A stretch of 64,000 bases of DNA from Peromyscus leucopus (Eukaryota; Chordata; Mammalia; Rodentia; Cricetidae). The DNA lies in contig NC_051070.1 in the NCBI RefSeq assembly GCF_004664715.2, forward strand, positions 70,498,200 to 70,562,199, in the 5' to 3' direction. The notes below the pieces were generated by a model. That model ran no database searches and was not told the DNA's origin. It was given only the letters and a program-made list of their open reading frames with translations. Of the stretch, positions 8,206 through 19,827 are shown in pieces; the first letter of the stretch is position 1; each line of letters opens with the position of its first letter. The position numbers and the translations under genes were made by a program.

Positions 8206-8730
8206 TGTGGAACCAAAATAAGACCAAAATGCTCTCACCCCAAAACTAAAGGCCTAAGACTGCTTCTTTTAGCTATAGGCCATAAGTTACTGGAACAGGC
8301 CAGAAGTTACTGAGACCAGTCAGTTCAGATTCCAGAAACCAGGAAGTGTAAAAGTACAGAGCCACAAGATAGTCACGAGGTAATGCCTGGCAGACTATGG
8401 AATGTCCTCTCCCTGGTTTCCAGGGTAACTGACCATAAAAATGCCCCCACCTGAGGGCAGCCAATGAGAAATGGTGGCGGGCAACCACTCCCTTAGAAGT
8501 AATTTCTAGAAGTCCCTAGAAGCGAGCCAATCAGAATTGTACCTGTACTAGCACCCCTAAATGATGTAACCTTGTGACTTTTCCCTTTAAAAACTGAGCT
8601 TGCAGACAGGTGGGCGCTTCCTCCAGCCTCCACTGCGTTGGATGCATTGGACGAAGTCCCTGCCTAGGCTTGTATTGCTTTTGGATATCCACGATTAAAC
8701 CTTGCTTTTGCATTCCAGAAAAAAAAAAAT
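8206..8730 (+). repeat. ERV LTR (U3-R) ending in a poly-A tail
   Basis: TGTGGAACC follows a polypurine tract. A TTTAAAA box at about 8,587, an ATTAAA signal at about 8,694 and then A(12) at 8,719-8,730 follow. The usual U5 is not evident after the polyadenylation signal. This looks like the 3' end of a retroviral transcript copied with its poly-A tail, or an LTR whose end became A-rich. Confidence 0.6.
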
Positions 8731-9395
8731 GATTTACAACTCTTCTCTCTTAGAATGAATTTCTTTGTTCAGGTGTGGTGTCTCACTTCAGTAACCCTAG
8801 AACTTCCTGTCAGACCAGAAGTCTTATGTACCCCGCTTGGGCTGCATAGTGAGTTCCCAACCAGCCAGGGCTACACAGGGCTTTGGATATGGATGGTGTT
8901 GCCAAGTCTATGGATATCCATTGCATGATGGAAAAAAATATCCATACTGTACTCTTGTGGTATTATATTTAGCTATGTCTAAAATATAGCATTCTGTATA
9001 CACTTTTCATGAAATAATCATGTGCACCAAATTAATAACAAACACAGCAGTATTGCTCTAAAGCCTCTCAGGAAATGAAAACATTCACTAAGGGAGTGTG
9101 AAAGAAATCCATGGCCTGCTTGCCCCCTGGGGCTGTGATGATGCCTCTGCCTGGGCTGCTGCCAAGCGCCATGTACTCTCCATGGCCCTGACAGAGCTGT
9201 GGGGGTCTGTGTTGATATTTACATGACTCCTCTTACCAGTGAGGGCCTTGCAGCTACATGCAGTCTGGGCCACCACCTGTGACCCTGTTGGTGTTAAAGG
9301 AATATGCCCACAGGGGCCATGTGTGTCTTAGAAGCCTGTGCTGCTACCTAGGACCATATTGACATCTGGGCAGGGACTCTTGCTGAGGGTATTGG
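8731..9395. other. Intergenic; old B1-like relic at about 8,770-8,890
   Basis: A diverged B1 SINE can be followed (GGTGTGGTGTCTCACTTCAG, then CAGGGCTACACAGGG). The rest shows no gene or recognisable repeat. Confidence 0.5.
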
Positions 9396-9697
9396 TGAAA
9401 TTATTAAGGCCACTCCACGTAGTTAAAAGGAAGATTTATTTAGTGGGTAACTTATAAATGAAGGGATAGGTAGATTGTAGGTTCTGGGAAAGGTGTATCC
9501 CAGTCCACCGTTGTTTTCTGGAGCTCTGCTCAGTCCACCTCCTCCGTCCAGGGTCCAGGAGCTAAGAGAGCACTCGCTAATGCAGATCTCGGGTCTCCAG
9601 GCGCCTCCCTTGGGACCACCTTATATGCGTGACAGTTGCCGAAGCCTCAATGGGGGTTGGAACTTCCAGATCAAAGCTAGAATGGCTACCCACTACA
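9396..9697 (-). repeat. Solo LTR, minus strand (TGTAGTGGGTAG family)
   Basis: On the minus strand it starts TGTAGTGGGTAGCCATTC and contains CATATAAGG (TATA-like) and AATAAA. The LTR at 31,095 starts with the same 12 bases, so the two belong to related families. No clear target duplication was seen and the 3' boundary is approximate. Confidence 0.65.
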
Positions 9698-9719
9698 AGT
9701 CCCCCTTTTTGGCTATATA

Positions 9720-9850
9720 CTGGATATTGCTCTATATAAATAAAACACTGTAGGCAGGCGGATCTCTGTGAGTTCAAGGCCAGCCTGGGCTACCAAGTGA
9801 GTTCTAGGAAAAGGCGCAAAGCTACACAGAGAAACCCTGTCTCCAAAAAC

Positions 9851-9899
<49 letters not shown>

Positions 9900-10229
9900 A
9901 ACACTGACCAGGCAGGAAGTATAGGCGGGACAAGGAGAAAGGAGAATTGAGGGAACAGGAAGAAGGGAGGAGAGACACTGCCAGCCACCACTAGGACAAG
10001 CAGCATGTGAAGATGCCGGTAAGCTACAAGCCATATAGCAAGGTATAGATTTATAGAAAAGGGTTAATTTAAGATATAAGAACAGTTAGCAAAAAAAAAA
10101 AACAGTTAGCAAAAAGCCTGCCATGGCCATACAGTATATAAGTAATATAAGCATCTGAGTGATTATTTTATACGTGGGTTGTGGGACTGTGGGGCTTGGT
10201 GGGACCTGGAGAGAAGCCCTCTAGCAACA
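9720..10229 (+). repeat. LTR (GGGTTAATTTAAG family) split by a B1 SINE
   Basis: It matches the LTRs at 50,572 and 57,942 along its length (CAGGCAGGAAGTATAGGCGG, GGGTTAATTTAAGATATAAG, GCCTGCCATGGCCATACAGT). After the LTR end at about 10,229, TGGTGCCCAA looks like the start of a tRNA-Lys-type primer site, so some internal sequence remained. A small AACAGTTAGC duplication lies near 10,083-10,110. Confidence 0.7.
9751..9900 (+). mobile_element. B1 SINE, 5'-truncated, with ~48-base poly-A
   Basis: CAGGCGGATCTCTGTGAGTT and ACACAGAGAAACCCTGTCTC are B1 hallmarks. It is flanked by the direct repeat ACACTG (9,745-9,750 and 9,901-9,906). The tail is a long uninterrupted A run, so the insertion is young. 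Confidence 0.88.
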
Positions 10230-11392
10230 AATGGTGCCCAATGGCTCAAAATTCCACCTTAAACCTGAGAATATTTAATAAACAATTCTGAACAGAGCCA
10301 AAACCAGGTTCCTGCTTCGTGGCTCATACAGGCAGCTAGACGCCGCAAAACATGGGTTTGAACTACTGGCAGGTTCCTGGTGTGCACGTTTGACCAGCAG
10401 TATGACGGGAATGAGGTGTCTGACAGTGGCACATTACGCTGTGTGGTAGATTTAGTCTTTACTAGTTTTTTTTTTTTTTTTTTTAAAGAGTTTTCTGGGC
10501 TACACGCTACTTTGATAAAGCATAGAGCCACAATTTCTGAGACTTGATGGCTCACAGAGCTGGTGGAAAACTTACCACCGCCATGTTGGGAAGCTAAAGT
10601 GGGCATAGCCAGCAGCCACAGCGCTGTTTCAGTCTTAGAATGCTGCAGTTTAAAGCAAAAGGTTCACAATAAGACTGATTCAGATGAAATAGTTTACAAT
10701 GTGTGTAAAATATACGTAGGCTTGAAAGAGACACAAAAGGTAAATTAATATAAAAAAGCCACATAAAGATGAATATTACACAGAGAATCTGGATTGTGTT
10801 GTCTTTGGGATTTTTAACTGCAAAAAAAAAAAAAATTTGATGGAAAAAGATGTTGAATTAAACCAATATGTATATTTTAAAGGTACCTTGACTTCAAAAT
10901 TTGGATATGTTACTTTGGAAAAGAGGTTCTGCTTTTGTTTCCACAGAATGCCAGAGGCTATGGATTTGTTCCAGATTAAGATACATCAGGTTTGACCATC
11001 CAAGACCCCCTGAAAGGTCTCCGATGACACCATGGCGCAGATAATCTCACATCCAGAATGGTTTCAAGGCAACTGGCTCACACAATACAGCCTCACGGAC
11101 TACCCCATAAGCCTAAAATTTTCTTTGCGTCCCCATAAGATACGGCACCCCACTCCAGCAGGAAGTAGTAAGAGATGCTATGCCCAAATTCCCAAATATA
11201 CCAAGCTGGCTTTAAAGGTGGAATTGGCTGGCTCCCCCTCTAAACCCAGACATATTGCTTAAAAAAATGGTTAAAAGATTCTTGTGTCCCAAATCAGAAG
11301 ACCGGCTTGTGTGGGACAGAGAAAAACCAATATTTTTATTTAAAACAGGTTGATTATAAATGTGATCTCTTTATAAAAATGAAAAGGGGATA

Positions 11393-11447
<55 letters not shown>

Positions 11448-13043
11448 AGATGATAAGATAAAAGGGTAGATTTATGAACCTACTTTTAAAGAACAACAAC
11501 TTGTTTAAAATGTTTTACATTGGTATAGATTTTAGTTTATGTTTAAAATGTTTTACATTGGTATAAATTTTAGTTTATTGATACAAACTTGAAGTTAATT
11601 TTATTACACTGTATATATATTTCTATTCTTGTTTGAGGTATTATGTTTATGTAACTCATTTAAAATTGTAATGAATAATTAAGAAATAGATTAATAATTA
11701 TTCATCTATGATAATCATATTTATAGCCATGTTAGTTAAGTCTTCTAGATATACATAGATATATTTCAGATAGATAGGCAGTCTTCAAACACTTCAAAGA
11801 CCTACAGAATATGGCATTTAAAATATTTTAAAAATTTAGACGTTCTAGACAGTGAGACATGTCTGATCCTGGCAGCACTGGATTTACTTTGGAGAGGAGG
11901 ATGGGCATCAAAGACACTCCATATGGAGTTTATCTTCACGTTGGCAAAGATAGCCATTCAGGCAAGAAACTGTTCTTGCCTGGACTGCTTGATCGACTGG
12001 ACATGCAAGACCCATGGAAGGATGACCACTGAACTTTGCTTGACAAGATGGTCCTTCGGGTTCCTGCTTCGCAGAGAAAACTGCCAGACATTCTACAGGA
12101 CACTGAAAAAAATGACGGAGAGACTCTAGCCCTGTGTCCACATTGTTCTACTCCTAGATGAAGACCTACAGATTGTCAAAGCTGATGAGAGAAGTAGAAT
12201 AGTTTACTAGTTTTCCCCAGACACAAGCTCTCACAGAGGTTCACCAATTGTACTTTTTCACACCTGAACACATGTACATATGGACAAAAAAAATGGACTC
12301 AGTAGGCTGCATATACCAAAGATGATTCAATTTCTCTTTATGTAAATAATTTGTCTACATTTTTTGGCACAGACTATTGGCAGCCATCACTTCATTTATC
12401 CATCATAAAGAACTTTGCAGTAGACATTACCAACAATCACATTAGGAATAAAGAAATCAAGCATGAAAATTATAAAGCAGTCTTCCAAATTCCCCTCAAC
12501 TAATAAGTGGCAGGTCCAGAACTTCAAGCCAAATCTTTGTCTTTGGAATGTCACTATGCTATTCAAGGAGGGAAGCTTCAAGAACTTTGGCATGTCCAGG
12601 AAGCATTAAACAGGAAAACACATGGAAATAAAACATCACAGTAGCTCCAGTACTTCAGACACTTGTTGGGTCTGCTTACCATGTTCTCCTTTGAAGACCA
12701 GCAGGCCTTCACTGAGGTTGCAGTGTCTGCCCACAAGACAAAGCCCATGGGGAGTCTTCTGAGGTCTACTTGGCAGTGCATCCTAAGGACAGCTTTCCCA
12801 GCTTCTCCCAGGTGTCTGTGCTCCATCACATGTCTTGGTGCCCATCAGAAAACCTTGTATTACCTTGGAAGGGAGGAGGCCGGGTGAAAGATGACAAGAG
12901 CTCACTGTGCCATGTTTCCTACAGTGGCTTCTTCTCCATCACTGACTTGTTCTTACCTCCCAGGACATATCCAAAATACAAAAATTGGCATCGCATAAAC
13001 ACAATTTTCACTTAGTAAAGAAAAACAGCATACCTTGGGCAAC
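10230..13043. other. Intergenic, ERV-derived debris
   Basis: No real gene is seen. An (AT)n run lies at 11,393-11,442, just after a GAAAAGGGGATATG tract that may be an old polypurine/LTR junction. 11,790-11,830 resembles 6,540-6,580. A roughly 57-base word around TTGGTATAGATTTTAGTTTA is repeated at 11,500-11,575. The remainder is AT-rich and not recognised. Confidence 0.45.
12145..12480 (+). repeat. Dispersed repeat, copy 1 (partner at 63,652-64,000)
   Basis: Shared words include TTCTACTCCTA, GAAGTAGAATAGTTTA, GAACACATGTACATATG, TTTATCCATCATAAAGAA and TTACCAACAATCACATTAG. The order and orientation are the same in both copies. The element class is uncertain; an ERV interior is likely because related pieces lie next to ERV relics. 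Confidence 0.7.
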
Positions 13044-13388
13044 TGTGGGAGCCCGTTCTGGGGTTCCTCATGGCTTTACCCAGCAGGTCCGAATAGAGGA
13101 TGATCAGGACCACGGGCCTGAGTGCAGGTGTCTGAGATGGTCTGCACTTGGCTGTGCTGGGGGAGGAGGTCTTTTGCTCCACCCCTTGGCGTCTCTATAA
13201 AAACCCTGGACCAGAGACAGTCCGGGCCCGTTGGAATAGGTTCCAGGCCCTCTCGAGGCTATCCTTTATTTTCTATCTGTTTATCTCCACAAGATTCTCT
13301 GCTATAAATCCTTCTATCTAATATTTCCTGCTGCTCGCACTCAAGAAAACTCTGGGAAGCTGTTGGGGTGGTGGGTAAATGCCCCACA
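13044..13388 (+). repeat. 5' LTR of the non-autonomous element
   Basis: TG...CA bounded, 345 bp. A TATA box (TATAAAAA) is at 13,196-13,203. It is aligned end to end with the 3' LTR with 9 substitutions and no gap. Confidence 0.93.
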
Positions 13389-13391
13389 GAA

Positions 13392-13410
13392 TGGCGCCAT
13401 GAACAGGGAC
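13392..13410 (+). other. Primer binding site, tRNA-Lys3-like, imperfect
   Basis: TGGCGCCATGAACAGGGAC matches the tRNA-Lys3-type site at both ends. It differs by AT in place of one C in the middle. Confidence 0.75.
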
Positions 13411-13530
13411 TAAAGAAAAAAGAAAAAAAAGGGGGGACTGAAGAAAAAAAGGGGAACAAAAAAGGGGGGACTAAAGACAAATGAAGAGGGAATTAAGACA
13501 AAGTAATAGGGACTAAAGATAAAGGAAAAT
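13403..13530 (+). repeat. Purine-rich leader with repeated GGGACTAAAGA words
   Basis: From the tail of the primer site onward, AGGGACTAAAGA-type words recur about five times (near 13,405, 13,433, 13,466, 13,488 and 13,507). Runs of A and G separate them. The strand is almost free of C and T. Confidence 0.65.
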
Positions 13531-16500
13531 AATAGTTTTAATACAGAGTTTTTGGTGAAAGTGCTGAGTCAGCCCTGCCAGTGGAAAGGCATGCCGGTGT
13601 TATTGAAAAAAAAATATATTTTATATATATATTTTTTTGGTGAGGCAGGGGTTTTATCCTCGAGAGAAAAGGAAAGCAGACTGGAAGGATGTCCGATGCT
13701 GCAGTGAAATTCTCTTATGTCAAAATTTTCTATCTTCTATCCCTTTCTCAATTTCTCTGTGAAAAAAAAAGGTATAGGGTAGTAATATAGTGTAGGAAAA
13801 ACTTATAAGTGTAAGATTGTGTAGGAAAAAATAAGTAAGGCAACTAGACAGAAAAACTCTTCAGTTTTCTCACTTTGGTAGCTATAAATACAAACTGGGG
13901 GAAAAAAATCTTTCTTTGGGCTTTTCGGGTAGTAAAAAAAGCTCTTCTCTGAGCTTATGGGGAAGAAAAAGTTTCCTATGGAAGCTTTTGACCTGGGGAC
14001 AGCTGAAATGCTAAGTCCAAGCAGCAGGAGAAAGTAATTTCTCCCTGAGGCAAAAATGGGGGTGTAAGAAGTCAAAGTTTAAAGTTGAAGCTTTGGGAAA
14101 AGTTGGTCTTTCTCCTGGGGGGAAGAATCTTTCTCAAGCTATAAAGCTTTTCTTGGAAAATTTTGGGGGAAAAAATCTCTCTAAAAAGCCTTAATCTTTC
14201 TCAAAAGCTCTTAAACTTAAAAACTAAATTTGTCCTTCTGAGAGAGGACAAAAATTAGAATCACCTGAAGATATTAGTATGGGGACCACCTGTGATTAGT
14301 TCTAAGAGAAAACAACAAACCTCTTAAGACAGCAAAACCTCTAAGTTCTCTTTCAAGCTTTAAATATCCTCCCTGCAATGCAGGAGGCAAGGACAAGTTT
14401 CTAAAAACCCCTTCTAAGCTCTGTCTCTTCAAGCTAGTAAAAGACAGTGGGTCAGAGTACCTTGAGGGAAACGCTTGGGAGAGAGCGGGTGAAGAGCTAC
14501 AGAGAGCCCAAAGGGCAGGAAACTTTACCTGAGAAAAGCAAAAAGCCAAGCTTCACAGTTACAGCCGAGCTGAGGCATCAAGGTTTTTGTCTGAGTGAGT
14601 GTCTCAGAATGAAAAGGTGCTCCTCATTGTCCTAATAATGCAAAGATCCCCTGAAGCAATGCGGGCTGTTAGCATTGTATCCTCACTTCTGACCAAAAAC
14701 CCAGGGGCGACTGGCCAGCGTCTCTGAGTTTGGAGTGCATTTCGGGGATACTAGGGTTCCTGTAGTTGTAAACTTCCTGGAGCACAGAGCTGAGGCAGGA
14801 AGGTGCAGGACCCAGGGGAAGATTGCTAATGAACAAACAAAGCTAAAGCCAGTGGGAAGGGCACAGTTGCCCACTTTCCTACAAGTCCCAGTTGATAGGT
14901 CCACAAAGAAAATCTGAGAAAAAGCTTTCCTATCAGACTAAGGACCTTTCTGGGAAAACAGTAAAGCTGAACTGTGTCTGAAGCAGTTGTGCTGCCGAGT
15001 CAGAACGCTGTCTGGGGAAAGAGCCCAGCCAGGGCAGAACAGAACTATCCAGGAGTAAAGCTTTTTTTTCTGTCAGAGAAAGCACCTCTTTGAGAAAAGC
15101 TTTGTTTCAACTGACTCCTGATGAGATGAGGGAGTGTAGCCCTGAGGGGTGATTGCCTCTGGCATAAGCTCTGTCCTTGAGCACCCAGACAAGCAAATGC
15201 AACCCACTGGGGGACTGGGCCAGGTGAAGGCCTGATGAGGCAAAACACCTGTCCTAATGGGAGTTTAGAAATGGCAAAAACCTCCCTCCCTCGCTAAGCT
15301 TGATTCATGAACACAAACCACAGACCCCGAAAACAGAAACGGACTAAAGCCCCTACCTTCAGTAGCAGGGAAAGCCGCCACTGTAGTGTCAGAAACTGTT
15401 TCTGGAGTAGAGGGGATAAATTGAGACCAAACTGGGAACTGTCTGGGAGAAAGACTCTGAAGAAACAGAAGGACAAAATCCTCCCCAGAAAATGTATGGC
15501 CTGAAAAAGCTGCTAGAATTGGAGGCAGATTCAGGGGGAGAAAAAAAAGCCCCTACCTCCAAAGGCAGCTAGCAGAGGTACAGAGCCGCAGATAGATACC
15601 TGAAGCTCTGCATCTGGGGGGGAAGGAACAAGCAAAATGAGAATAAGATCAATGGGAGAAAATCTCTGAAGGAGCTATGGAAAAGCTGTTGTACATGATC
15701 TTGTTTTTCACTGACTGACTAAAACAAACACAAGCCCCGAGGAAAGTTGCTATCAGAAATGCCAGCCTCAATGCCGGCTAACGAGGCAGGTGTGGTTCTG
15801 ATTCGGGGGGCCAGTGTCTAATGAAGGAGAGACACCTGTTGAAGCCAGCTGAGGAGAATAGAAACCTCCCAATGTGCCATAGCTGAAAATGTAAAATGCT
15901 TGTTCAAATCTCCCATTGCAAAAGCAAAAAACGTTGTTCAAACCTCCCGGGCAAGAATTTGTAAGCAAGTCTAGTAAAAGAGAACCAGTTGACTCTCAAA
16001 CCCGAAAAGAACTATGGGAAATGAATGATATATGGGAAATGATATAAGAAACTGATATAAGGGACTGATATTATTCCATGATTTAAGGGAAATACATTCT
16101 GGGAAAGGTAGTTTTTCCGCTAAAGATGGCGACGTTGCCCTGAAACACTTTTGTCAGCTCGAAAATACGTTCATGGTAAACTTAAAATACAGCCTTTAAA
16201 AGAATAAGGAGGAAAGTCATCTAAGAGCTTAAGTGTCAGTTGCAATGAAAAATTGAAAGGATACAGAACTAGGCGCTTTGCATTTTGGGGCTCCATTGGT
16301 AAAATGCCTTATTTACCCTAATAGCTGTGAAAAGTTTTTACGGTAGTTGGATGACAAAAAGCTACCTATAAGAGCAAATAAGCCACTTTAAAATCCTTAA
16401 AACAAGGGAAAACAGTTTATACACTGAACGTTGTCTTAGATATGAAGAAACTTATGTTGAAATTAAAGTTCTTTGCCTTTTGAACAAACTGCCTGCAATA

Positions 16501-16647
16501 AGTAATTCCTTTGCAAATCTAATAAGGAGACAAGGAAAACAGGCATTCAGAAAAGAAATGACTGCTTTATAGATGGGAAACAAACTTCAGAAAATCTAGC
16601 TGTTTTACAAAAGAGTTGCTTCACCTGAAAGTTCCTTATTAAAAAAA
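13531..16647 (+). other. Non-coding interior of the LTR element, 5' part
   Basis: There are many stops in all frames and no retroviral domain was seen. It occupies the place of gag, pro and most of pol but is shorter (about 3.1 kb), so those genes were deleted or replaced. Confidence 0.6.
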
Positions 16648-16854
16648 ATGCTAAATATTACAGCTGCTATACCATCAGGAGTTAAAGCTAATGAAGTGAA
16701 AATACTAAATTCTGAAACTCAAGTGAAATGGAAAGATCCCTGCTCAGGATTATGGAAGGGTCCCGATCCTGTCTTAATATGGGGTCGAGGACATGTTTGT
16801 GTTTTTTCACAAGAGGAGAATGAAGCTCGGTGGTTACCAGAGCGTTTGGTGTAA
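16648..16854 (+). pseudogene. Remnant of pol: integrase C-terminal domain
   Basis: A short open stretch ends with a WKD...GPDPVLIWGRG...CVF...RWLPERLV pattern and a stop. The same arrangement (WKD, GPDPV, CVLPQ, WVPSRLTR) closes the intact pol at about 5,040-5,170. It is therefore the last ~45 residues of a betaretroviral integrase left in an otherwise gene-free element. Confidence 0.8.
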
Positions 16855-19239
16855 GGAGTGTGGAACTAAGGAGGGTCAGCTCCAATGACATTTCCTATAA
16901 AGGAACCAAAATAAAAGTGGCTCGATTAGTATTTGAGGTTTTTGTCACTGGTTTAATGCAAACAGTGAGGAAACAGAGTTCAGAGCTGTGCCACTTTTGG
17001 CTTTACTAGCTCCTTTAGAAAAATACTTTATATCACCTAATAGCTGTGCAGTATTGGCGAAGAGCTTTACAGCAGCTAAATACAGTAAATTCACCCTCAG
17101 TGTGAAGTGAAGTTTTTCAGTAGAACAAACCAAAAGTACTGCTGTGATAGAAATGTTTGTTTGAATTGAAGTTCTTAGGGGAGCTATTATGAATTTGGGT
17201 GAAGGGACAACCTCTAGTTAAAAACCGTTTACCACTGACAGTGCATCTCTGCCGGTTCGAAAAGGCCGACTTGCAACTTTGGGATGTGGCTTCGTCCTGA
17301 GAATGTTACAATCCCCTAGCAACAAGTATCACAACTCTATAATGACAACACTCACTAAATCCCAGTGCTTTATAACAAAGCTAACTATAAACTGTAAACT
17401 TTAGAAATGATGTACGTACTTCCTGTCTAGTTAAGAGAATCTTTCTGATAGAGATGGTGATAATAATTAAGAGTAAGAAGTAGAAAGACGATTATAAGAT
17501 ATGTGAGTTTGTAAAAATTCTGTCTTGTTAGATCTGTGTTAAGAAATCTTTAGGTGTTTGCTAAGTTAGATATATGCTACTGGCAGCCCTATATAAGTTT
17601 GTAAACTAGATCTATAGAGTTCCTTTAAGAATATAAGCTTGCAAGAAGTATCTAAGATAGTCTTAAGATGTAGTAATAAGCTTGTAAGATGCTAGTTGTA
17701 AATGTAAGTTTAAATAAGAAATAAGATGGAATGAATATAAGTATATAAGAATTAATAAGAAATATATTTGCTAAAATAGTTCTATAGTTTCCTTAAAGTA
17801 TAAATAAGTAGATGTTAATATGTTATATGTGAGTTTGTAAAAATGTGTAAATGCTGAGTGAGTTTATGCTTAAGCACATGTTATGTGAGTTTGTAAAGTG
17901 TAAATGTTAAGTGTGAGTCTATTAATGTATATGGTGAGAACACCTGAGACACAGGAGATAGTGTCCTAGTAGACTGCAAGGTAGGCAGTCTGAATGGTTT
18001 CAAAAGATCCAGAAGCAGCTAAGAAGCTAAGAATGGCGGATGCCAGAACCAGCACAAGGCATCTGCAGCTGAGATCCATGGAATATCAATGCAGCACAGA
18101 AAAACCTGAGCTAACAGCAAAAACGGTGCAGTTTAAAATATTACTATAACTAAAAAGGTCTGTCTGTGAGAACAAAAGTTGCAGAGACGCTTGTTTGAAC
18201 AAAAATTATTAACTGCAAAAAGTTTTGGTTGAAAAACATCTCTTCATATTTGGAAGTGAAAGCCTGATACCAGAACTTATTTCTTGTTTGAACTTTTTGA
18301 ACTTAAAATGAGATAAAATTACAAAAACATTTTGGTTATGGATTTCTTCAAATTTGGAAGGCTAGTACCAATATTTATCATTTGAATTTTGGTACTTAAA
18401 TGAAATGAACAATAGAGATTTCATTGCAATGGGACAATTTTGAGCTTACCTATAGTAATGACCTAGGAACAGTTTTCTGGAATTGGGTTAAAAATGGAAC
18501 TGTTTAAATGAAATGTATTTCTATTTAGAATCAAGATGCAATTTTGTGTATGCATATATGCTTTATTAACTGGAGATTTATGAATTGTTTTGTGGAACTG
18601 TTTATGTAAGAATGGAATTACTTATGGAACTGGTTTTGTGTTACAAATGGAACTGTTTAAACAGAAAAGTTTGGGTTTTCTAACTAGGCTTGAGAGTTTG
18701 CTTAAAAAATTATAAAGAAAAGGAGGAGCTATGAGATTGAATTATGTTCGCAGAAACCTATTGATATTAATGCACCCTGGCTTTGTGGAATTGAGGAAAT
18801 GTTTAAGTTTGATGTGAAATCATCGGAGTTTTTCCTATGTTCTGTTAACAAGAAAATTCAAATGACTAAGTTAAAGTTGTAAGACGGAGAAAATTGTTAA
18901 CTATATTTAGCACCATATATGCTAATTCTAATGGTTCTGTTAAGAGTTTGCTTTGAGTTGTAAGATTGAGAGAATTGTGACTATGTATAGCAATATTTAT
19001 GTTAACCTGTTAATGGTAATGATGAAGCTAAGGGATTCTTTAAGTTTGTAGTCGCCTTAAGAGTTTTGGTTTAGAAAGGGCTTGAGGCAGCTAAACTGCT
19101 GTGGTCACCTTGGACCTAATTCAAAAGAGAAATGCCATTTATATCATCCTCTACTCCCATACTAGGAGGTGTAACAGCTATGGAGATTGCTGTAAGCCAT
19201 TAATAGTTATTTTTTTATATATATTAAGAAGGGGGGACC
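16855..19239 (+). other. Non-coding interior of the LTR element, 3' part
   Basis: This 2.4-kb AT-rich stretch sits in the env position but has no env-like frame. TAAGTTTGTAA-like and GGAACTG words recur at low complexity (17,400-18,000; 18,400-18,660). It ends with AAGAAGGGGGGACC at about 19,226-19,239, the polypurine tract. Confidence 0.65.
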
Positions 19240-19584
19240 TGTGGGAGCCTGTTCTCGGGTTCCTCGTGGCTTTACCCAGCAGGTCTGAATAGAGGATGAT
19301 CAGGACCACGGGCCTGAGTGCAGGTGTCTGAGATGGTCTGCACTTGGCTGTGCTGGGGGAGGAGGTCTTTTGCTCCACCCCTTGGCGTCTCTATAAAAAC
19401 CCTGGACCAGAGACAGTCTGGGCCCATTGGAATAGGTTCCAGGCCCTCTCGAGGCTATCCTTTATTTTCTATCTGTTTATCTCCGCAAAATTCTCTGCTA
19501 TAAATCCTTCTATCTAATATTTCCTGCTGCTCGCACTCAAGAAAACTCTGGGAAGCTGTGGGGGTGGTGGGTAAATGCCCCACA
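19240..19584 (+). repeat. 3' LTR of the non-autonomous element
   Basis: 345 bp, TG...CA, nine substitutions from the 5' LTR, followed by the target duplication GGCAAC. Confidence 0.93.
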
Positions 19585-19813
19585 GGCAACCAGGCTAAGC
19601 CTCATATCTTAAGCACTTTCCTACTCTCCAACCCAGAGCATCCAGGATTTATATTAGGCACTCCCACATGAATCACAGTCACATAAGACAGCAGTGGATC
19701 AAAAACCCCAACCTTTCTGAATCCTCCCGCCATGATTATCACCAAGTTGTAACTTCAGATCAGAAAAGACAGCTGCTGCCACCACTATGTGTTCTCACAA
19801 TTTAACTCACAAG

Positions 19814-19827
19814 CACCAGAGGGCAGC
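19814..19827 (+). promoter_or_regulatory. CTCF-like motif
   Basis: CACCAGAGGGCAGC fits the CTCF core on the plus strand. The orientation is opposite to the V-proximal sites at 44.8 and 46.6 kb. Confidence 0.45.

Larger units (their letters stand above)
13044..19584 (+). mobile_element. Complete non-autonomous LTR retrotransposon (ERVK-like), 6.5 kb
   Basis: Two 345-bp LTRs (13,044-13,388 and 19,240-19,584) run TGTGGGAGCC...CCCCACA and differ at 9 positions by eye (about 2.6%). The flanking GGCAAC at 13,038-13,043 and 19,585-19,590 is a perfect 6-bp target duplication, which fits ERVK-type integration. A tRNA-Lys-like primer site follows the 5' LTR and a polypurine tract precedes the 3' LTR. 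The 5.85-kb interior has no gag or protease frame. Only the end of an integrase-like frame remains at about 16,650-16,854. Structure plus low LTR divergence suggest mobilisation in trans by a related autonomous element. The 343-345 bp LTR length recalls the mys elements of deer mice, but I could not compare them. Confidence 0.9.

Noticed and set aside
9713..10034. Phe-rich minus-strand open frames
   Set aside because: They are produced by the poly-A tail of the B1 SINE read in reverse.
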